Made by a program: the position numbers and the translations under genes
In this document: one piece after another, positions 59,780-64,000 of the stretch
Numbering within the stretch: position 1 is the stretch's first letter
Layout: the number at the start of each line of letters is the position of its first letter
Origin: Streblospio benedicti
Taxonomy: Eukaryota; Annelida; Polychaeta; Spionida; Spionidae
Reading direction: 5' to 3'
NCBI GenBank assembly: GCA_019095985.1
Contig: CM032661.1
Span: 19,615,219-19,679,218 of the forward strand
Length of the DNA stretch: 64,000 nt
The notes under the pieces: generated by a model
Seen by the model: the letters and a program-made list of their open reading frames with translations, nothing else
What the model was told of the DNA's origin: nothing
The model's database searches: none

Positions 59780-62285
59780 AGAGTGTTTATTTTTAGAGCA
59801 ATGTTTATCAATTCTATTCTTCAAAGTCAGTATTCACTGTAGGAGCCATGGCAATCTCTTCTGGCAATTTATTCCTGGTATCAATTACTCTGTATGAGAA
59901 GAAGTTCTTTCTGAGGGCTTTGTTATGTCTTCTTTTTTCAAGTCTCAGATTGTGGCCTCTGGTACCTGTAGCATGACTGAGCTTGAGGGGACTTGAGGCT
60001 GAATTCTTTCCGGAGCTTGAACTGGGTCTAACTAGGGACTTGTACAGGGTTTTGAAGGTGTCAATGTTGAGGAAGTCAAAGGACCTGATGAGGCCAAGGG
60101 TCTTATTGGCCTTGATGACTTGCTGCTCAATATGTTTGTCAAACTTGAGTTCATCGTCGATTCTGACGCCGAGATCCTTCTCATCACGGATGTCTTTCAG
60201 TACTACGTCTCCCATTCTGTAATTATGTTGAGGATTCTTTTTGCCCAGGTGCATGACCTTGCACTTAGTGGCGTTGAATCTGAGCTGCCATTTGTCTGCC
60301 CATTCTTGGAGTTGCTGGAGGTCATTCTGGAGGTCCTGGTGATCTTCTATAGTTCTGATGGAAGAGAACAGCTTTGCATCATCCGCAAAGAGGGCTATCA
60401 TGTTGTGTACAGTGTCTGGCATGTCATTTATGAGCAGAATGAAGTACAGAGGTCCCAGGACGCTCCCCTGGGGGCCTCCTGAGAGCACATCAGACTACTT
60501 TGAGCCCTCTCCATTGACTAGAACACACTGCCTCCTTCCTGTGAGGAAAGCTTCACTCCAGATGAGTTCTTCGCTGATTCCGTAGGCGTGGAGCTTGTTG
60601 AGAAGGCGCTGGTGAGGGACGGAATCAAATGCTTTGGCAAAGTCCAGATAAATTGCATCTAGGCTGCCCAGGTCCAGACAGTGTACTGTAGTAGTTGAGT
60701 GCTGCAAGATCTGCCATTGACAAATCCATGCTGACAATTGCTCATTAGGTTGTTCTTGGTAATGAAGTCCATGACATGATCCCTGATGATGGCTTCAAAA
60801 GACTTGCAGACAATGCTAGTGAGGCTCACCGGCCTGTAGTTGCCCCTGACTGACTTGGATCCCTTCCAGCACTGGGGTAGGGTTCCTTCTCTGATGGACT
60901 TGTCCATGATCTTGGCAAGAGGTTCGCTGATGACTGTGCTTAGTTCCTTCAGTACTCTAGGGTGCATCTGGTCTATACCAGGGGATTTCGATGGGTTCAG
61001 CTGGTCAAGCTTCTTCTTGACCATTTCTGGGGTTATGCGTAAGTCTTCTAGGGGAACTTTAATGTCTCTATGCTCTGGTATGTCATCTAAATCCTCCCTG
61101 GTGATGACACTCGTGAAGAACTCATTCAACACTTCAGCTTTGTCTTAGTCACTGCTAACTTTACCCTTCTCTGTGTCTAGGTTCCCAATACCTGATCTTG
61201 TCTTCAGCTTGCTGTTGGCATACTGATAGAAGGCTTTTGGATTTGTCTTGGCTTGCTTGGCAACTTCCTTCTCATAGTTCATCTTTAACTTCCTGCACTG
61301 CCACTTTGCCTGGTTTCTTGCCTGTGCATAGACCTGGAATTCTTTCCCTTCACCTGTTTCCATGTATCTCTTGTAGGACTCTGTCTTCTTCTTCACCTTC
61401 TTGAGAGCTGTTTCATTCATTCAGAGGGGCTTTCCTGGTTTCGCTCCATAACATCTTTTCTTGGGGATGTGATCGTCACTTGCTTTCATCATTCTCTGTT
61501 CAAATAATTTCCAACTTTGCTTGCAATCCTTCCCATCAAGATCTTTCTCCCAGTCATATGCTGACATGGCCTCTCTCATTTTATCATAGTCACCCTTGTT
61601 GTACTGCGGTCAGGGGGAACTGTACTTCCTCTTTTCTGTCTAGCAGATGAGTTCAAATCTCAGTGAACAGTGGTGACTGCGGCCAAGTGGTGCTTCATGT
61701 TCTAGATTTTCAAGCATACCCTCTTCATTCGTGAAAAGAAGGTCAATGGTTGATGGGTTTCTGTCATGGGGGGTATGGGTGTGACCTTTGACATGTTGTG
61801 AAAGAAAGCAGTCTCTTACACACTCTAAGAATTTAAAACCTGTGCTGTTCATACTACCCTTAGCAGACTCATCAACCCAGTCAATATCAGGCATGTTGAA
61901 ATCGCCACATACAAGTTTGTGTGAGTACTCTTTCAGATCAGAAATATTTCTCATGAGCTTGAAAAGCTTTGCATCATTGACATCATCGCTGGTGTTGGGA
62001 GACCTGTAAATGCAACCAATGAGTAACTTATCACCATTTCTAAGCCTGATCTCCACCCAACAGTTTTCATCAAAATCATTATTTACAATGTTTTCAACTG
62101 GTGCGGCTTTGAGGCGTGCTGCTGTGTATATAATGACACCTCTTTTACAATGTGCAAGATTTGTACAAATGTCATAACCATCAATTCGGAGCTCTGACTC
62201 CTTAGTTTCAGTTGCTGTGCTTTTGGGGACGACCTTAGTAATACAAATAATATCAGGTGCATGAAGTGCAATAACAGTTACTTAG
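59780..62285 (-). pseudogene. CR1-like LINE ORF2, endonuclease plus reverse transcriptase
   Basis: Endonuclease: HAPDIICITKVVPKSTATET, GDFNMPDIDWV, STIDLLFTNEEG; its first residues are cut off by a stop near 62281. A Lys-rich linker (61145-61620) follows. RT: LNPSKSPGIDQMHPRVLKEL, GNYRPVSLTSIVCKSFEAII, LDAIYLDFAKAFDSVPHQRL, GGPQGSVLGPLYF, FADDAKLFSSI. There is a frameshift near 60700, stops at about 60492 and 61145, and a deletion of about 70 codons after LYKSLVRP. A last shift follows TVNTDFEE. All three RT Asp residues are present. Confidence 0.8.
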
Positions 62286-62424
62286 CAGCTCAGATCTTTT
62301 GTTTAAAACGCTGTCTGCATTGGTGTAATAACAAGTGGGATGGTCGTCCTTACATGTGCATTATTTACATTTTCGTCCTTATTTACATGTGCATTATTTA
62401 CATTTCCTGTTTTCATTCCTTTCT

Positions 62425-63613
62425 TTACGCCTCCTCTTCCTCTGGCCCTGGTCGGCCCTTTACCACCTTGTTTTTCTTTATCATCCAATTCACATTTTCT
62501 CCTTTTTGTTTTGCTTCCTGGTTCTTTTTCTTCATCTCATCCACCAACTTCTTCCTCAGGCTCTGTTCTAAAGGAGTCATGTCCCTGTTGTTGTGCACAT
62601 CTTTGTATTTTTCACTATTCTTCAGCTTAGATGACGACCTAAGAATCTTTGACAAGTCTTCTTTGCTTGTTGCTTTCACACGGAATGGTCTTGTATCAGA
62701 GCCTTTTTTGCCAAGCCTAGTTACATTTGTGAATGCAATTTGTGAGTCAATCTCATCTAGTAAACCTCTAATGGACTCGATGTCATAATTTTTTCTATCC
62801 TCCCCGTCAAACTGGTCACTTTCTGGCAATTTGAAAATTACAAAATTAAGCCTGCGGTCATTTCTGTCTCATCTCGCTCACACAATTTTCTGCCGCACTT
62901 TGCACTTTAAGCTCAAACTCTTCTTTCTGGGCCGCTAGTTTCGCCACTGCCTCCGCTATTCCTCTAGCTTCTGCACCTGCAATATCTGATTTCAAAGTAG
63001 AAATATCTGAGTCATGAGTTACTGTTTTGCCCTTGGCAGTGGTGATATCCTTTTTCATAGCTTTCAATTCCCCGTTAATCTTTTTTTCAAGATCATCAGT
63101 AGCTGCTTTGATTTCCTGCCTGATTTGCCCCCTGGCCTTTTCCAGATACACCCTTCATTTCTCCTCTATATCATTATCTACTTTGACTGCTTTCACTGCT
63201 TTTCCATCACAATCTTTACAAAACCAGTGCAGACTAGGGTTACTGGTAAGAATATCATACTGTTCATCATCAATATTTGCACACGCCTGACATACCCATT
63301 TTTCACATCTTTCGCACTCAGTCAGTTTATCCTTATCATCCTTGAAAATCTCCTTAGATACCTTGCATTGCAATTCTCTGGGCATTTCATTATCTTCAAA
63401 TACTGATTTTTGTACATCACCGTCTGATTCATGTTCAATTTCATGGTCTGCTTGAGGGAGATTTTCAACTTTCTTTTTTCCAATTGACTTTTTGTCAACT
63501 TTTGAAACATGGCCACCATTGCCTATTGATGCAGGTGCCCCCTTTCTTGATTTCCTTCCAGACTCTTTTCCTGAATCCATTTTCACTTGTTTTTTATGCC
63601 TATAAATCACCAC
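62425..63613 (-). pseudogene. CR1-like LINE ORF1
   Basis: From about 63580 it reads MDSGKESGRKSRKGAP, then a PHD-like finger CERCEKWVCQACANI and NPSLHWFCKDCD (the partner Cys-x2-Cys upstream has lost one Cys). A coiled coil with LEKKINGELKAMKKDI follows, and then FRVKATSKEDLSKILRSSSK with MTPLEQSLRKKLVDEMKKK, an RNA-binding domain of the L1/CR1 ORF1 type. One in-frame TGA (63155-63157) separates finger and coiled coil, and one frameshift at about 62830-62858 precedes the last domain. Plus-strand frames here are shadows. Confidence 0.75.
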
Positions 63614-63760
63614 CTATATACTATGCAATAATTATCTACTAAATCTATGCTCAGCTCAATGTGATTTCATAGTATTTTGCATTATTTTATCAAGATGCCA
63701 AAAACTTCCTGTCAACCTTTCCCACGCATGCCTAGCTGAGAGATATGTTGCTGTTTTACT

Positions 63761-63805
63761 TGTGCAATCAAACCTGAACCGTGTAGGTTCAGGTTTGATT
63801 GCACA
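63761..63805. repeat. perfect 20-bp stem hairpin
   Basis: TGTGCAATCAAACCTGAACC (63761-63780), loop GTGTA, then its exact inverse (63786-63805). Outside, GTTTTACT and AGTAAAAC extend the stem after a small bulge. It lies just upstream of LINE ORF1. It could be part of the LINE 5' region, a small MITE or a short hairpin RNA. Confidence 0.6.
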
Positions 63806-64000
63806 AATCAGTAAAACCTCTACATGTCTCCATAAATTGCTCCTGTGCCCAGGCCCTAACTTATTATTAATACTGTACTGTCTGCTAAGTATAGGATTTG
63901 AGCTGCAACAGTTCCTCTCACATTAATATAGAAACTTGCCAAATAAAGCTTTAATTGGCGTTAATTGGTTGTTTTACTTGGGCAGCATATATTATATATT
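63806..64000. other. non-coding end of window
   Basis: Contains ATAAATTGCTCCTGTGCCC (63832-63850), the inverse of 59256-59274 in the BTB-gene intron. Nothing else recognised. Confidence 0.4.

Larger units (their letters stand above)
59767..63700 (-). mobile_element. CR1-like LINE, near full length
   Basis: Minus-strand two-ORF element. ORF1 has a PHD-like finger, coiled coil and RRM/L1-like part; ORF2 has an AP endonuclease and reverse transcriptase. The endonuclease (LLIGCIYRSPNTS, GDFNMPDIDWV), RT (GGPQGSVLGPLYFILLINDM, FADDAKLF) and closing RNKLPEEIAMAPTVNT are typical of CR1. I count roughly seven disabling changes, so it is dead but young. It sits antisense in intron 1 of the BTB gene. 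The 5' limit is approximate. Confidence 0.85.

Noticed and set aside
60078-60090. CTGATGAGGCC as another hammerhead
   Set aside because: Lies in the LINE reverse-transcriptase coding region on the opposite strand, with no helix II or GAAA after it.

Overview
The window looks like nuclear DNA of an AT-rich marine invertebrate, most likely a mollusc. Host genes have short exons with GT-AG introns, the introns are full of retroelement relics, and the palindrome-like word ACATGTA recurs. Three short repeats, near 11.55, 47.02 and 55.38 kb, resemble elements I associate with mollusc genomes. The species call is an inference; the genes themselves would fit any bilaterian.

Layout. 1-19.4 kb is almost free of genes and of young repeats and holds only two worn LINE fragments. 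19.4-28.8 kb holds two relics of Penelope-like elements (PLEs) and several small terminal-inverted-repeat (TIR) elements. TSSC4 lies on the minus strand at 28.9-29.8 kb with an untranslated exon near 31.9 kb. 31.3-44.3 kb is repeat-rich: a pogo-like MITE, other MITEs, a LINE interrupted by a TIR-bounded insertion, a third PLE relic, tRNA-derived SINEs, and one plus-strand exon resembling the start of TIM14 (DNAJC19). 44.95-58.2 kb carries a complete NPEPL1 aminopeptidase gene on the minus strand, which I could assemble as 12 core coding exons (546 residues) plus an in-frame first exon. 59.0-59.2 kb is the first coding exon of a divergently transcribed BTB-domain gene. Its intron holds a truncated SINE and a nearly full-length, lightly damaged CR1-like LINE running to about 63.7 kb.

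Genes. TSSC4 is a U5 snRNP assembly factor. NPEPL1 is an M17 leucine-aminopeptidase-type enzyme with every metal and catalytic residue in place. NPEPL1 and the BTB gene probably share a bidirectional promoter at about 58.23-59.02 kb.

Most interesting signal. Five relics of GIY-YIG (Penelope-like) retroelements survive only as 3' ends. Four are folded into inverted repeats, and three keep a recognisable hammerhead-ribozyme core (CTGATGA, helix II, GAAA or a close variant); the other two have degenerate versions. Hammerheads are known in Penelope-like elements, but this local series shows several different helix II sequences side by side.

Limits: exon calls rest on reading frames, splice signals and remembered family sequences. 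No alignment or search was run.
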